Below, piece by piece: positions 1 to 8,128 of a stretch of DNA of 42,372 nucleotides. Source of the DNA: a bacterium (lineage in GTDB: Bacteria; Actinomycetota; Acidimicrobiia; Spongiisociales; ZC4RG35); assembly GCA_024641285.1 (NCBI GenBank), contig JAHEDH010000011.1, forward strand, positions 1 through 42,372, written 5' to 3'. Position numbers and translations under genes: made by a program. A model generated the notes under the pieces. The model did not search any database, was not told where the DNA came from, and worked only from the letters and a program-made list of their open reading frames with translations. Position 1 is the first letter of the stretch. Each line of letters begins with the position of its first letter.

Positions 1-262
1 TCGGACTCGGCTCGCCCAGAGCCCGCACGATGAAAGCGGCCATCTGGGCCCTGGTGACGGCGTCACCCGGGCAGTAGAGGTCCCCGACCGGATCGCAACC
101 GGTGGTGACTCCGGCCGTGCGGATCGCCTCGATGGCGGCCTCGTGGACGTTGCCGTCGTCGTCGATGAACGAGCCGCCTGGGGCGGTGGCAGCACCGGCA
201 GAAACCGATCCCACCATCGCGAGCACGGTCACGATCAGTGCCAGTCGAACGGACATTCGCAT
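1..262 (-). CDS. S-layer homology (SLH) domain protein, 3' end cut by window
   Basis: The reading frame starts at ATG 262-260 and runs off the left edge, so only about 87 N-terminal residues are visible. A second ATG lies two codons on. A hydrophobic secretion signal (LALIVTVLAMVGSVSAGAA) is followed by one SLH-type repeat with FIDDDGNVHEAAIEAI, a GVTTGCDP turn and VTRAQMAAFIVRAL. SLH domains usually bind cell-wall polymers, and this Cys-containing version is common in actinobacterial exported proteins. It starts 4 bp after the stop of the upstream membrane-protein gene, with a GGGGGAG ribosome-binding site inside that gene's end, so the two are probably co-transcribed. What follows the first SLH repeat cannot be seen. 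Confidence 0.85.
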   Translation of the reverse strand, partial: MRMSVRLALIVTVLAMVGSVSAGAATAPGGSFIDDDGNVHEAAIEAIRTAGVTTGCDPVGDLYCPGDAVTRAQMAAFIVRALGEPSP

Positions 263-266
263 GGGT

Positions 267-1094
267 TCACTCCCCCGTCGTGTGAGGCTCCACTGTATCG
301 CTGTCGTCCTGCTGGAGCAGCCACAAGCCGAAGGTGATCGGCACCGTCTGGGTGATCGCCAGAGCCATGGCGATGGCCACCATCACCCACTTGAGCAGGC
401 CGAGCCTGCCGGTGAGGTTGGTCTCGACTTCGACGAGGAGGAGCGCGGCCTCGTCGATGGTCTCCTGGTATCCGCCGACCGTGGTGGCCGTGGTGATGAG
501 CTCGCGCCGCAGGTCGCTGAGGTCGTCGGCGATCACGAGGGTGTCGCTCCCGAAGTCGTTCAGGCTGTCGGCCGCGGACTCGATCAGCGGCCCTTGTCGG
601 CGAAGATCGGCCGGGATGTCGGCGAGCCGCTGGTCCAGGTCGTCGATCGCCTCGTCGAGCGGGGTCTCGGGGTCGTAGTCGACGCCGAAGAACGACAGCG
701 CCCGAAGCGTGCCGTCGAGCACGCCGGCCGTCGCCTCGATCGGAGCGAGCGACGCCCGCACCGAGTCCAGGCTCGCGGGCACGTCCTCGGAGACGAGTTC
801 ACCCAGGTTCGAGGTGAGCGCCGACAGCTGGGTGAGCGTGATGGATGCGTCGGCCGCCGACTGTTGTGTCGTGCGGAGCCCGTCGGCGACCGCGGTGAGG
901 GCGTCCTCGACCGATGTCACCGTTCCGGCGACCGAGGCGAGCAGCCCGTCGGCGAGCTCGATCGAACGCGACGATGCCGTTGCGGCGGACCCCAGGATGC
1001 TCCAGGCGAGGATGGCGGCGACCAGTCCGGCGATCGCTCCGACCACGCCTCCAACGAGCCAGGTCCTTGCGAGCCAGCGGGGTACAGGGGGCAC
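267..1094 (-). CDS. Coiled membrane protein with two terminal TM segments
   Basis: This 275-residue protein has a transmembrane segment near the N-terminus (about residues 10-35) and a second near the C-terminus (about 232-260). The roughly 190 residues between them are rich in Ala, Leu, Asp, Ser and Thr and look like long helices or coiled coil, possibly on the outside. The shape recalls the sensor part of chemoreceptors, but no HAMP or signalling domain is present, and I do not recognise the family. The start is the GTG at 1094, because TAGGAT lies exactly six bases upstream, as in leaderless transcripts. The SLH gene follows 4 bp downstream, so this protein may help place or regulate an envelope protein; that is inference from position. 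Confidence 0.7.
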   Translation of the reverse strand: MPPVPRWLARTWLVGGVVGAIAGLVAAILAWSILGSAATASSRSIELADGLLASVAGTVTSVEDALTAVADGLRTTQQSAADASITLTQLSALTSNLGELVSEDVPASLDSVRASLAPIEATAGVLDGTLRALSFFGVDYDPETPLDEAIDDLDQRLADIPADLRRQGPLIESAADSLNDFGSDTLVIADDLSDLRRELITTATTVGGYQETIDEAALLLVEVETNLTGRLGLLKWVMVAIAMALAITQTVPITFGLWLLQQDDSDTVEPHTTGE

Positions 1095-1106
1095 GTCGGG
1101 ATCCTA
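1095..1106 (-). promoter_or_regulatory. Leaderless-type -10 element of the coiled membrane protein
   Basis: On the minus strand TAGGAT (1106-1101) is followed by six bases and then the GTG start. A transcript starting seven bases after the hexamer would begin at the start codon itself. No clear -35 or Shine-Dalgarno sequence is visible. Confidence 0.55.
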
Positions 1107-1133
1107 CCGCCGGGCTGCCGCGCCCCGGCTCGG

Positions 1134-1139
1134 TAACTT
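1134..1139 (+). promoter_or_regulatory. Leaderless-type -10 element of the MFS gene
   Basis: TAACTT is followed by seven bases and ATG 1147. No Shine-Dalgarno sequence precedes this ATG, and the layout would give a leaderless or nearly leaderless mRNA. Only about 27 bp separate it from the divergent -10 on the other strand. Confidence 0.45.
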
Positions 1140-1146
1140 GCACTCG

Positions 1147-2277
1147 ATGCGCAGGACCGCCGTCGCCATCGCCGCTCTCTTCTTCACCAACGGCGCGGCG
1201 TTCGCCAGCTGGGCTCCCCGCATCCCCGAGTTGGCGGATCGGATCGGCGTCGACCTCGCAGGTCTCGGATTGACGCTGCTCATGATGGGGATCGGCGGCC
1301 TGGTCGGGACCGGCCCTGCCGGGCGACTGATCGATCGCATCGGCAGCCGCCGGGTTGCGGTGGGAGGAGCGATCGCAGTCTCAGCCGCGGTCGCCTTGAT
1401 CGGATTCGCATCGACCCCCATCGTGTTGGGACTGGCACTGCTGCTCGTCGGATTGTTCGACGTCACGGCGGATCTCGGCATGAATGCCCAGGCGGTCCTC
1501 GTGCAGATCAAGGGCACGGGAGCGATCAATCGGTTCCACGGGTTGTGGAGCATCGGCACGGTCGTCGGCGGTGCCCTCGGAGCCGCGGCGGCCGGCGCCG
1601 GAGTGAGCCTCGAAACCCACCTGCTGATCGTCGGCGCAACGATGGCGGCGGTGGCGTGGGGCGCCGGCAGGCGCCTCGCCGATCGTGACGCACCGGCACC
1701 CGCCGAGACCGAGGACGCGCCATCGCCGCGACCGATGATCCTGCTGGCGCTGCTGGGCTTCGCCGCCGCGTTCCTGGAGTCGCCGGGAGCCGAGTGGTCC
1801 TCAACGTTCGTCGACGAGGTGTTCTCGGCACCGCCGGCCACGGCCGCGTTGGGGTTCGTGGCGTTCACGGCGGGCATGACTTTGAGTCGCCTGTTCGGAG
1901 ATACGATCGCGGCCCGCTGGGGGAATGCCCGCGGCTTCGCCGGGTCGCTTCCGGTCGCCGCAGCCGGGTGGGCGGCGGTGGTGTTCGCGACCGGTCCCGC
2001 CATGGCAATCGTCGGCCTGGGTGTCGCCGGACTCGGGACCGGCATGATCTTCCCCCAGCTGTACGCATCCGGGGCGTCCGGTGTCCTCGTGACGCAGGGA
2101 CGCGGATTGAGCGCGATGTCCTTCGGCGCCAGGCTGGGCTTTCTGCTGGTGACGCCGACGGTCGGACTGCTCGGCGCCCGCATCGGCCTGGCTCCGGCTC
2201 TCGGGTGGATGATGGCCGTGACCGTTCTCTTCCTGTATCTGCTGACCGTCGCCGGCCGGGTGTCTACGACGACCTGA
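1147..2277 (+). CDS. MFS transporter, YbjJ-like
   Basis: A 376-residue, very hydrophobic protein with about 12 membrane helices, the normal size for the major facilitator superfamily. The N-terminus reads FFTNGAAFASWAPRIPEL, and the loop between helices 2 and 3 has GPAGRLIDRIGSRR, the MFS signature with its basic residues. This pattern is typical of the YbjJ-like branch, whose substrates are mostly unknown. I chose ATG 1147 rather than an upstream start because the protein then begins directly before helix 1, and a TAACTT -10 element lies seven bases before it. It is divergent from the coiled membrane protein, with a 52-bp gap. The substrate cannot be inferred. Confidence 0.88.
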   Translation: MRRTAVAIAALFFTNGAAFASWAPRIPELADRIGVDLAGLGLTLLMMGIGGLVGTGPAGRLIDRIGSRRVAVGGAIAVSAAVALIGFASTPIVLGLALLLVGLFDVTADLGMNAQAVLVQIKGTGAINRFHGLWSIGTVVGGALGAAAAGAGVSLETHLLIVGATMAAVAWGAGRRLADRDAPAPAETEDAPSPRPMILLALLGFAAAFLESPGAEWSSTFVDEVFSAPPATAALGFVAFTAGMTLSRLFGDTIAARWGNARGFAGSLPVAAAGWAAVVFATGPAMAIVGLGVAGLGTGMIFPQLYASGASGVLVTQGRGLSAMSFGARLGFLLVTPTVGLLGARIGLAPALGWMMAVTVLFLYLLTVAGRVSTTT

Positions 2278-2334
2278 TCGAGTGGATGAATGCCCCATTC
2301 CGGATGTGTTCGGCAACGGGATCCGCAAACACTC

Positions 2335-2364
2335 TTGACAATGCGAACACTGTTCGCATACAGT
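2335..2364 (+). promoter_or_regulatory. Sigma-70-type promoter of the dehydrogenase gene
   Basis: A consensus -35 TTGACA (2335-2340) is followed after 18 bp by TACAGT (2359-2364). It is the best -35 element in the window. Its spacer is filled by the first of two identical-arm palindromes, so a bound repressor would exclude RNA polymerase. Confidence 0.7.
2342..2358. promoter_or_regulatory. Operator 1, perfect 17-bp palindrome in the promoter spacer
   Basis: TGCGAACA-C-TGTTCGCA is a perfect inverted repeat with one central base, lying between the -35 and -10 elements. The length and odd-centred symmetry suit TetR-family dimers. No TetR gene lies in the window, so the regulator would act in trans. 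Confidence 0.75.
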
Positions 2365-2376
2365 GTCCGCAGGAAC

Positions 2377-2393
2377 TGCGAACAGTGTTCGCA
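2377..2393. promoter_or_regulatory. Operator 2, same palindrome just downstream of the -10
   Basis: TGCGAACA-G-TGTTCGCA has arms identical to operator 1, with its centre 35 bp further on. It covers the probable early transcribed region, 20 bp before the ATG. Two identical sites argue for a real, probably cooperative, operator pair. Confidence 0.75.
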
Positions 2394-2413
2394 TCGATTC
2401 AGAGAGGGACACC

Positions 2414-3343
2414 ATGTCGACACTCCACACCGTGCTCGGGGCCACCGGAGGCGCCGGACGCTCGATCGCCGAAGAGCTGATCCACCAGGGACAGCGGGTC
2501 CGAACAGTCAACCGCAGTGGTTTCGAACTCCGCGGTGCGGAACAGGCGGTGGCCGCCGACATCGAGACCGCAGACGGCGGTCTGGCGGCAGTGGCCGGCT
2601 CGGGCGTCGTCTACATGGCGGCACAACCCCCCTACGACGAGTGGCAGGGGCGCTTCCCGAAGATGCTCGGCAACGTCATCGCCGCCGTCGAACGGCACGG
2701 CGCCAAACTCGTCATGGTCGACAACCTCTACATGTACGGGCCCGGAGCCTCCCCCATGACCGAGGATGCGGGGTTCGGCGCTGCAGACAAGAAGGGCAAG
2801 GTCCGCATCGAGATGGTCGAGATGCTCGATGCGGCGATCGCCCGGGGTGTGTGTGTCACGAGTGGACGCGCATCGGACTACTTCGGGCTCCACGGCGAGA
2901 ACTCGGCGATCACGGCGCTGACGATCGAACCGGCACTCGAAGGTAAGGCACCGAAGTGGATGGGCCGAACGGATGTCGCCCACTCCGTTGCGTACCTGCC
3001 GGATGTCGCCCGAGCGTATGTGATCCTCGGCACCGACGACCGTGCCGACGGCCGCCACTGGATCCTCCCGCATGCCGCAACGGTGACCGGAACCGAGTTC
3101 CTCGATGCGGTGACCACCGCTGCCGGCCTCCGTCCGTCCAAAAGACGAATCTCCAAGCCGATGCTGTACATGGTCGCCCCGTTCCATGCCATCTCCCGGG
3201 AGAGCCTGGGGATCTACTACCAGTGGGATCAGCCGTTCGTCGCCGACTCCAGCCAGTTCGTTTCCACCTTCGGCCCGTTCGAGAGCACCCCGCTCGCCAC
3301 CGCCGTCGCCGAGACGCTGTCGACGCAGAAGGCGGTTGCGTGA
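2414..3343 (+). CDS. NAD(P)-dependent epimerase/dehydratase-like (atypical SDR)
   Basis: A 309-residue protein with an N-terminal Rossmann fold. GATGGAG at residues 9-15 is the dinucleotide-binding glycine motif, and NRSG after strand 2 suggests NADP preference. The family is the extended or atypical SDRs (NmrA and nucleotide-sugar epimerase relatives). The usual YxxxK catalytic pair is not clear: around KKGKVRIEM a lysine is present but the tyrosine position is not Tyr, so it may be a reductase with altered chemistry or a non-catalytic sensor. ATG 2414 is chosen for the AGAGAGGGA ribosome-binding site just before it. Expression should be tightly repressible, because two perfect 17-bp operators surround the promoter. 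Such genes are often induced by small hydrophobic compounds; the substrate is unknown. Confidence 0.82.
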   Translation: MSTLHTVLGATGGAGRSIAEELIHQGQRVRTVNRSGFELRGAEQAVAADIETADGGLAAVAGSGVVYMAAQPPYDEWQGRFPKMLGNVIAAVERHGAKLVMVDNLYMYGPGASPMTEDAGFGAADKKGKVRIEMVEMLDAAIARGVCVTSGRASDYFGLHGENSAITALTIEPALEGKAPKWMGRTDVAHSVAYLPDVARAYVILGTDDRADGRHWILPHAATVTGTEFLDAVTTAAGLRPSKRRISKPMLYMVAPFHAISRESLGIYYQWDQPFVADSSQFVSTFGPFESTPLATAVAETLSTQKAVA

Positions 3344-3355
3344 TGGTGCGGGGCG

Positions 3356-4300
3356 TCAGGGCTCGACAACGACCTCGTCGATGATGTCGAGCTGATGATC
3401 GATCGCTCGCAACTCGAGATGGTCATCCCAGACGGCGATGTCGACGAAGTGGTAGGTCGACCATGCAACAACCGAGAAGTCGGCGAGATTCGTCGGGCGG
3501 AGCTGAGCGGCTCCACCAGAAACGATGTACGTGACGCCGTGGATTGGCCTCGTTCGCTGGTAGTCGTGGTCGTGGCCGGTGAGCACCAATTGCACGCCGT
3601 ACTGCTCGAACAACGGACCAAAGGCGTTCCGGACACCGAGGTCTGAACCGTGCCATCCACCCGAGTATGGGGGGTGATGCATGATCACGATTTTCCAACG
3701 TTCTGTCGCAGAGGCGAGCACCTCCGTCAGCCACGACAACTGCTCGGGGTCCTCGGGACGGTTGGAGTCGAGCGCAACAATCCGCACGTCGCCGAACGTG
3801 ACCGAATACCAGGGTGCGGGCATGCCGAGCGCTGCGACCTGAGCATCTCCGAAACCGCTGTCGACGTCGTGATTCCCGAGAACCGCGAGGATCTCGGAGC
3901 CGCCATCCAGGATGTCGGCGAAAGGCTGGAACACGGTGTCCTGGGCTTTCGACGGGTCGCCGTCCTCGTAGATGTTGTCGCCCAGCAACAACAACGCCTT
4001 GTACGGGTTGTCGCCTTCGAGTGCAGCCATTGCGGCTGCGGTCGCCGCCTCTTCGGTGCCCCCGGTGCCGACGTCACCGGCAGCTGCGAAGCGCATCGGC
4101 AAATCGACCGATCCGCCAGGCTGGCTCTGGTCCGCAAGTGTCGGCGCTACCGCTACTCCGAGGGTGGTTGGCACACCTGTGTGGGCAGGGCGCCCGAGCA
4201 GAAAAGCGCCGATGCCGACCACTCCGAATGCGATCGCCGCAAGCGCCGACCATCTCCTGAGCCTGCCCTGCGCCGCCTCATCCACGGCACCAGTATGCAC
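3356..4300 (-). CDS. Membrane-anchored or exported metallophosphatase
   Basis: About 314 residues from GTG 4300; GTG 4285 is a possible later start. A single N-terminal hydrophobic segment (WSALAAIAFGVVGIGAFLL) acts as signal or anchor. The calcineurin-like phosphoesterase motifs follow in order: AAGDVG, LGDNIYEDG, GNHDVDSG, MHHPPYSGG and GHDHDYQR. These supply the two-metal site of the purple-acid-phosphatase-like group (extracellular phosphatases, Tartrate-resistant type). The substrate is probably a phosphomonoester outside the membrane. It begins 46 bp after the cyclase gene on the same strand, so it may be co-transcribed with it. It ends 12 bp from the convergent dehydrogenase gene. The first metal motif is the least typical (GDVG where DxH-type motifs are common), but the remaining metal ligands are intact. 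Confidence 0.85.
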   Translation of the reverse strand: MHTGAVDEAAQGRLRRWSALAAIAFGVVGIGAFLLGRPAHTGVPTTLGVAVAPTLADQSQPGGSVDLPMRFAAAGDVGTGGTEEAATAAAMAALEGDNPYKALLLLGDNIYEDGDPSKAQDTVFQPFADILDGGSEILAVLGNHDVDSGFGDAQVAALGMPAPWYSVTFGDVRIVALDSNRPEDPEQLSWLTEVLASATERWKIVIMHHPPYSGGWHGSDLGVRNAFGPLFEQYGVQLVLTGHDHDYQRTRPIHGVTYIVSGGAAQLRPTNLADFSVVAWSTYHFVDIAVWDDHLELRAIDHQLDIIDEVVVEP

Positions 4301-4346
4301 CTCGTCCAGACGTAGCTCCGACGTCGCAGGAACGGCTTCGCAGGGA

Positions 4347-7300
4347 TCAGATCCGGAAGACCGGACGGGCGGTGAGCCCGAGCGATTCGGAGAGCGCCAT
4401 CGACCGCTCGTGTTCGACCCCGTAGAGCCGGTCGAGCGCCTCCGAAGCCGACTGCACGATGTGCAACGCTCCGAGATCGGATGCCGCAGACGCCACCGAT
4501 TCCAGCGCACCGCGCCGATCCGGGGACACTCCGGCGAGGGCGGCCAGCAGGTCGTAGCGGGCGACCTGAACCGGGCTGAGCGTGTCGCGATCGATCGCCA
4601 GCAAGGCTTCCCCGGCATCCTCCCGACCCGAGAGGAGGGCGAGTTCGCACCGGCCGCACGCGACATCGACGAGCTGCTCGTCCGCCGAAGCCATCCAGGC
4701 GAGCCCCTCCGCCCGCTCGAACAGGCCTTCGGCCTCGTCGAGCCTCCCCAGCCGAGCCGAGAGTCGCGCCAGCGTCAGTCGGCTGGCCGACTCCCCTACG
4801 AGGTGACCGGCACCACGGAAGTCCGCCAGCGCCGACTCGAGGAGTTCAAGCGATTCATCCAGCCGGCCCTGTTCGAGCAGGAGCTCGCCCAGGTTGTACG
4901 ACGCCAGCGCACGCCCCAGAACGTCTCCGATCTGCTCGCGGGCCGCCAGTGCCGCCCGGTGATGGCCCTCACACTCCCTCCATGCGCCCACGTAGTAGGC
5001 GTGATAGGCGAGATTGTTCAACGCATTGGCTGCGCCGGTGACATCGCCGATCCGTTCGAAGATCTCGAGCGCGCGCTTGGCGTGGTCCGTGGCATCCGAC
5101 CATCCGGCGCGGGTGCTGGCCAGCGCCCGGATCGAGTGCGCCCGTGCGACCGACTCGGTCTCTTCGTCGGTCTCGGCAAAGACGCGATCGCACCACGTCG
5201 CCGCCTCCTCGAAGTGACCTTTCCTCACTTCGAGCCCGGCGATGCCCGTCATCTCCTCAGTCCTGGCCGCGGGCGAGACGGCGTGTTCCAGGACCTCGTC
5301 GAACATCTGCCTCGCCTCATCGGGCCGTCCCAGCCTCACCAGCGCGCGGGCGGCCAAGGCCCTCAGCTGCCATGCCGTGTCGTCATCACCCAGTGCGGAT
5401 GCGGCGTCCTGATAGGCGGTCGCCGCCTGCTCGAACATACCGGCTCGTTCGAACGCATCGCCCAGATGGCGCTGGACGTCGGATATCGCTGCGGGCTCGA
5501 TGTCGAGGTTGTCGGCCGACTCGAGGGCACGTTCGAGCAGCCGGATCGCCTGCAGCGGAGCCTGGCCGTGCGACGCCTTCTCGGCCGCCATCCGGTTGTA
5601 CTGCCACGACTTGTCCCACCGTTGCGCCAGGTGGAAGTGGTAGGCGAGGTCGGTGACGAATCGCTCGGGTCGGCGCCGGGCCCGACGCTCGATCTCCTCG
5701 GCCGCCATCTGATGGACGCTGATGCGCCGTTCGTGAGGCAGGATTCGATATGCGACATCGCGGTGGATGGCGTCCCGAAACCGGATCCGCCCTACGACCT
5801 CGGTGTCGATGAACGCCTGCAGACGGCCCCACGATTCGGGGTCCTCGAGCGCGGTCGACATCTCTGGCAGCAGAGACGCCAGCAGATCGATCCGGGCGTC
5901 CATCCCGAACACCGCCGCATACGAGAGCAGCTGGCGGTCCCGGTCGTCGAGGCGATCGATCTGGGCGAGCGCCGCTGCCTCGATCGTCTCAGGGACGGCG
6001 CCCCCCTCACTGGCGGTGATGGTGAGCTCCCGCAGCGCGGCCGGCCGGCCGGCGGCCTTCTCGACGATCTCGTCGATCACCGGCGACGGCAGCGTGTCCT
6101 CCCCGAGGAGTTCGATGACGAGCCGGCGAGCCCGGCTCGGATCGAGACTCTCGACCCGCACCGACGAGGTGCCGTCCGGCACCCAGCTCGGGGCCGAGAC
6201 CGCCGTGATGATCAGCACCCAGGGATGGCCGTGGATGGCCTTGGCGAGGAGCTCGAGGAGACCGACCGATGTCTCGTCTGCAAACCCGGCGTCCTCGACC
6301 CGCAGCACCGCCGGACGGTCACCCAGCGCGGCGGTCAACAGGCCGACGACCGTCTCGTGCAGTCTCGGTAGGTAAGCCTCGCGGGGAAGGGTCGACGACT
6401 CCGGGGTAGCCGGGATCTCGACACCGACGACGTCTCCGATGAGCGGAGCCCACGGCGCCAGGCCGGGGTCGATCGATCGGATCGCCTTCTCCAGTCCGGC
6501 AGGGGTGTACACGTCGGCGGATCCGAGGATCAACTGGACCAGACGGCGGGCGATCCCGTGGATGCCTTCCCAGCGGTCGGTGCAACGGAGCCGCGTGTTG
6601 ATCTCGGTTCGGCCGTCGGTGGCTGCCGCGGCGATCGTGCCCTTGCCCAAGCCTTCGCCGCCCGTGAGCATGATCACGGTGCCGTCGCCCGCCAGGCCGT
6701 CGTCGACCAGCCTGGCGACCGACGCGATCTCAGCCTTGCGGCCGATCACCTGGCCGTGGAACGTCTCCTCGTCGGCGTGGGAGGTGAGCGCGTCGAGGCG
6801 GATCGGGCTGATCTCCATCGACTTGCCCTTGAGTGCGATCGGCGGAAGCGTCGTCGCTTCGAACACCGCTGCGGTGCGGTCCATGGCCGTGGCTGTCGTC
6901 CAGACCTGGCCGGGAGGGGCGGCGGCCGCCAACCGGGCTGCGAGGTTCACCGTGTCGCCCATCACGGTGTAGCAGCGTCGCCCCGGGGCTCCGAGGTCGC
7001 CGGCAAACACCGCTCCGTAGGCCGAGCCTCCACTGACGGAAAGGCGGGTCTCGGCCGTGATGATCTCGTGGAGGGCGGACGCCAGCCCGTCTTTGGTCCG
7101 CACGCGGTGGGGCACTCCGGCGGCGAGGATGAACTTCACTCCGTCCTTGTCGACGTCGGAGCCGAGGTAGGAGACTGCATTGGCGCCGCACCTGTCGATG
7201 ATGTTGCCGAAGAGCCTTCCGAGGGCTTTGGGTCGCTCGTCGTCGTCGAGGGCTCCGAGCCCCGACACCTTGATGAACCCGATCGTTGCGGTCCGGTGCT

Positions 7301-8012
7301 GACCTTCCTGGAGTGACAGGGTGAGCCGGTCTCTGAGGTCCGGCGAGATGAACACGTCGGGCTCGATTCCCTCTCCGACCCGAACGAGTGGCAGGTCGTC
7401 GAGGAACTCGGCGAGTTCGGGGTCGCCGAGCAGAATCGGTCCGCCGGCTTCCCCCTCGCCGACGAACTCCGCCGGGAGTTGGGCGACCATCTGCTCGTCG
7501 ATGCCGATCTCACCGGAGACGGCAGCGGACTCGGCGGCGAGTAGGCGGTCGATCGTCGGTCCCGAGACGATGATCTCCTGGGATCCGATTCCCACCCGAT
7601 CGGCGGTGATGGAGCCGGTCGCCAGACCGATCGAGATGCCGAGCGGCTCGCCCGGTGTCTCCACCTGGCCGATCGCCTCGCTCATGTCGGCGGCAGCACG
7701 GCTCGCCCGACCGACGTGCTCGTCGCCGGTGAACATCGCAAGGATGGCGTCGCCACCGAAGCGAAGCAGGTCGCCGTGTTCGAGGAGAACGATCTCGACC
7801 AGCTCGCTGAAGGCTCGATTCATCACGCGGGTGACCACTTCGGCACCGCGCTCCCCCATCTCCTGCATGAGCCGCTCGGAGAGCGCGGTGAACCCCGAGA
7901 TGTCGGCGAACAGCACCGTCGCATCGACGTGGCGCGTCCTCAGCTCCGGATGCTCGGCCATCCATTCGATCGCCGTCCGGGGCACATAGAGCGCGTGTTG
8001 AGGTGCCGCCAC
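4347..8012 (-). CDS. Soluble-adenylyl-cyclase-like protein: tandem cyclase, ATPase, TPR
   Basis: A 1221-residue cytoplasmic protein. Cyclase domain 1 (about 28-190) has VLFADISGFTAL with metal-binding D37 and LLRFGGDAILAMF with D88. Cyclase domain 2 (about 235-375) lacks a clear metal pair but keeps TVMGDTVNLAARL with N356 and R360, the transition-state pair. The two halves are therefore complementary and could form one active site, as in animal soluble adenylyl cyclase. An ATPase domain follows with a P-loop-like GGEGLGKGT (about 450-460; Gly replaces the usual Thr/Ser after Lys). TPR-like helical repeats fill about 790-1205 (for example ALNNLAYHAYYVGAW). The likely product is cAMP, perhaps controlled by bicarbonate or by proteins binding the TPRs. 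GTG 8012 is fixed by TAATTT six bases upstream. The exported phosphatase follows 46 bp downstream. Confidence 0.88.
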   Translation of the reverse strand: MAAPQHALYVPRTAIEWMAEHPELRTRHVDATVLFADISGFTALSERLMQEMGERGAEVVTRVMNRAFSELVEIVLLEHGDLLRFGGDAILAMFTGDEHVGRASRAAADMSEAIGQVETPGEPLGISIGLATGSITADRVGIGSQEIIVSGPTIDRLLAAESAAVSGEIGIDEQMVAQLPAEFVGEGEAGGPILLGDPELAEFLDDLPLVRVGEGIEPDVFISPDLRDRLTLSLQEGQHRTATIGFIKVSGLGALDDDERPKALGRLFGNIIDRCGANAVSYLGSDVDKDGVKFILAAGVPHRVRTKDGLASALHEIITAETRLSVSGGSAYGAVFAGDLGAPGRRCYTVMGDTVNLAARLAAAAPPGQVWTTATAMDRTAAVFEATTLPPIALKGKSMEISPIRLDALTSHADEETFHGQVIGRKAEIASVARLVDDGLAGDGTVIMLTGGEGLGKGTIAAAATDGRTEINTRLRCTDRWEGIHGIARRLVQLILGSADVYTPAGLEKAIRSIDPGLAPWAPLIGDVVGVEIPATPESSTLPREAYLPRLHETVVGLLTAALGDRPAVLRVEDAGFADETSVGLLELLAKAIHGHPWVLIITAVSAPSWVPDGTSSVRVESLDPSRARRLVIELLGEDTLPSPVIDEIVEKAAGRPAALRELTITASEGGAVPETIEAAALAQIDRLDDRDRQLLSYAAVFGMDARIDLLASLLPEMSTALEDPESWGRLQAFIDTEVVGRIRFRDAIHRDVAYRILPHERRISVHQMAAEEIERRARRRPERFVTDLAYHFHLAQRWDKSWQYNRMAAEKASHGQAPLQAIRLLERALESADNLDIEPAAISDVQRHLGDAFERAGMFEQAATAYQDAASALGDDDTAWQLRALAARALVRLGRPDEARQMFDEVLEHAVSPAARTEEMTGIAGLEVRKGHFEEAATWCDRVFAETDEETESVARAHSIRALASTRAGWSDATDHAKRALEIFERIGDVTGAANALNNLAYHAYYVGAWRECEGHHRAALAAREQIGDVLGRALASYNLGELLLEQGRLDESLELLESALADFRGAGHLVGESASRLTLARLSARLGRLDEAEGLFERAEGLAWMASADEQLVDVACGRCELALLSGREDAGEALLAIDRDTLSPVQVARYDLLAALAGVSPDRRGALESVASAASDLGALHIVQSASEALDRLYGVEHERSMALSESLGLTARPVFRI

Positions 8013-8018
8013 ACGAGG

Positions 8019-8024
8019 AAATTA
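8019..8024 (-). promoter_or_regulatory. Leaderless-type -10 element of the cyclase gene
   Basis: TAATTT on the minus strand is followed by six bases and GTG 8012. No ribosome-binding site is visible. The 116-bp region up to the divergent giant gene also holds its GGGAGAGG ribosome-binding site. Confidence 0.55.
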
Positions 8025-8128
8025 CTGGAGAAACCCCTGGCGCGCCGACAGGTCGACGGATACCGTATCTGCGGGCGGATTGCGCAGCTCTGGATTCGTA
8101 CATCCGAGAGAAGCAGTGGGAGAGGCAA

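Noticed and set aside
3972-6371. 799-residue open frame on the plus strand opposite the cyclase gene
   Set aside because: High-GC shadow of the cyclase and phosphatase genes; the Arg/Pro-rich translation has no domain pattern or ribosome-binding site.
8059-8069. GATAC-C-GTATC inverted repeat in the cyclase/giant-gene gap
   Set aside because: Only five-base arms, easily expected by chance, and no second copy nearby.
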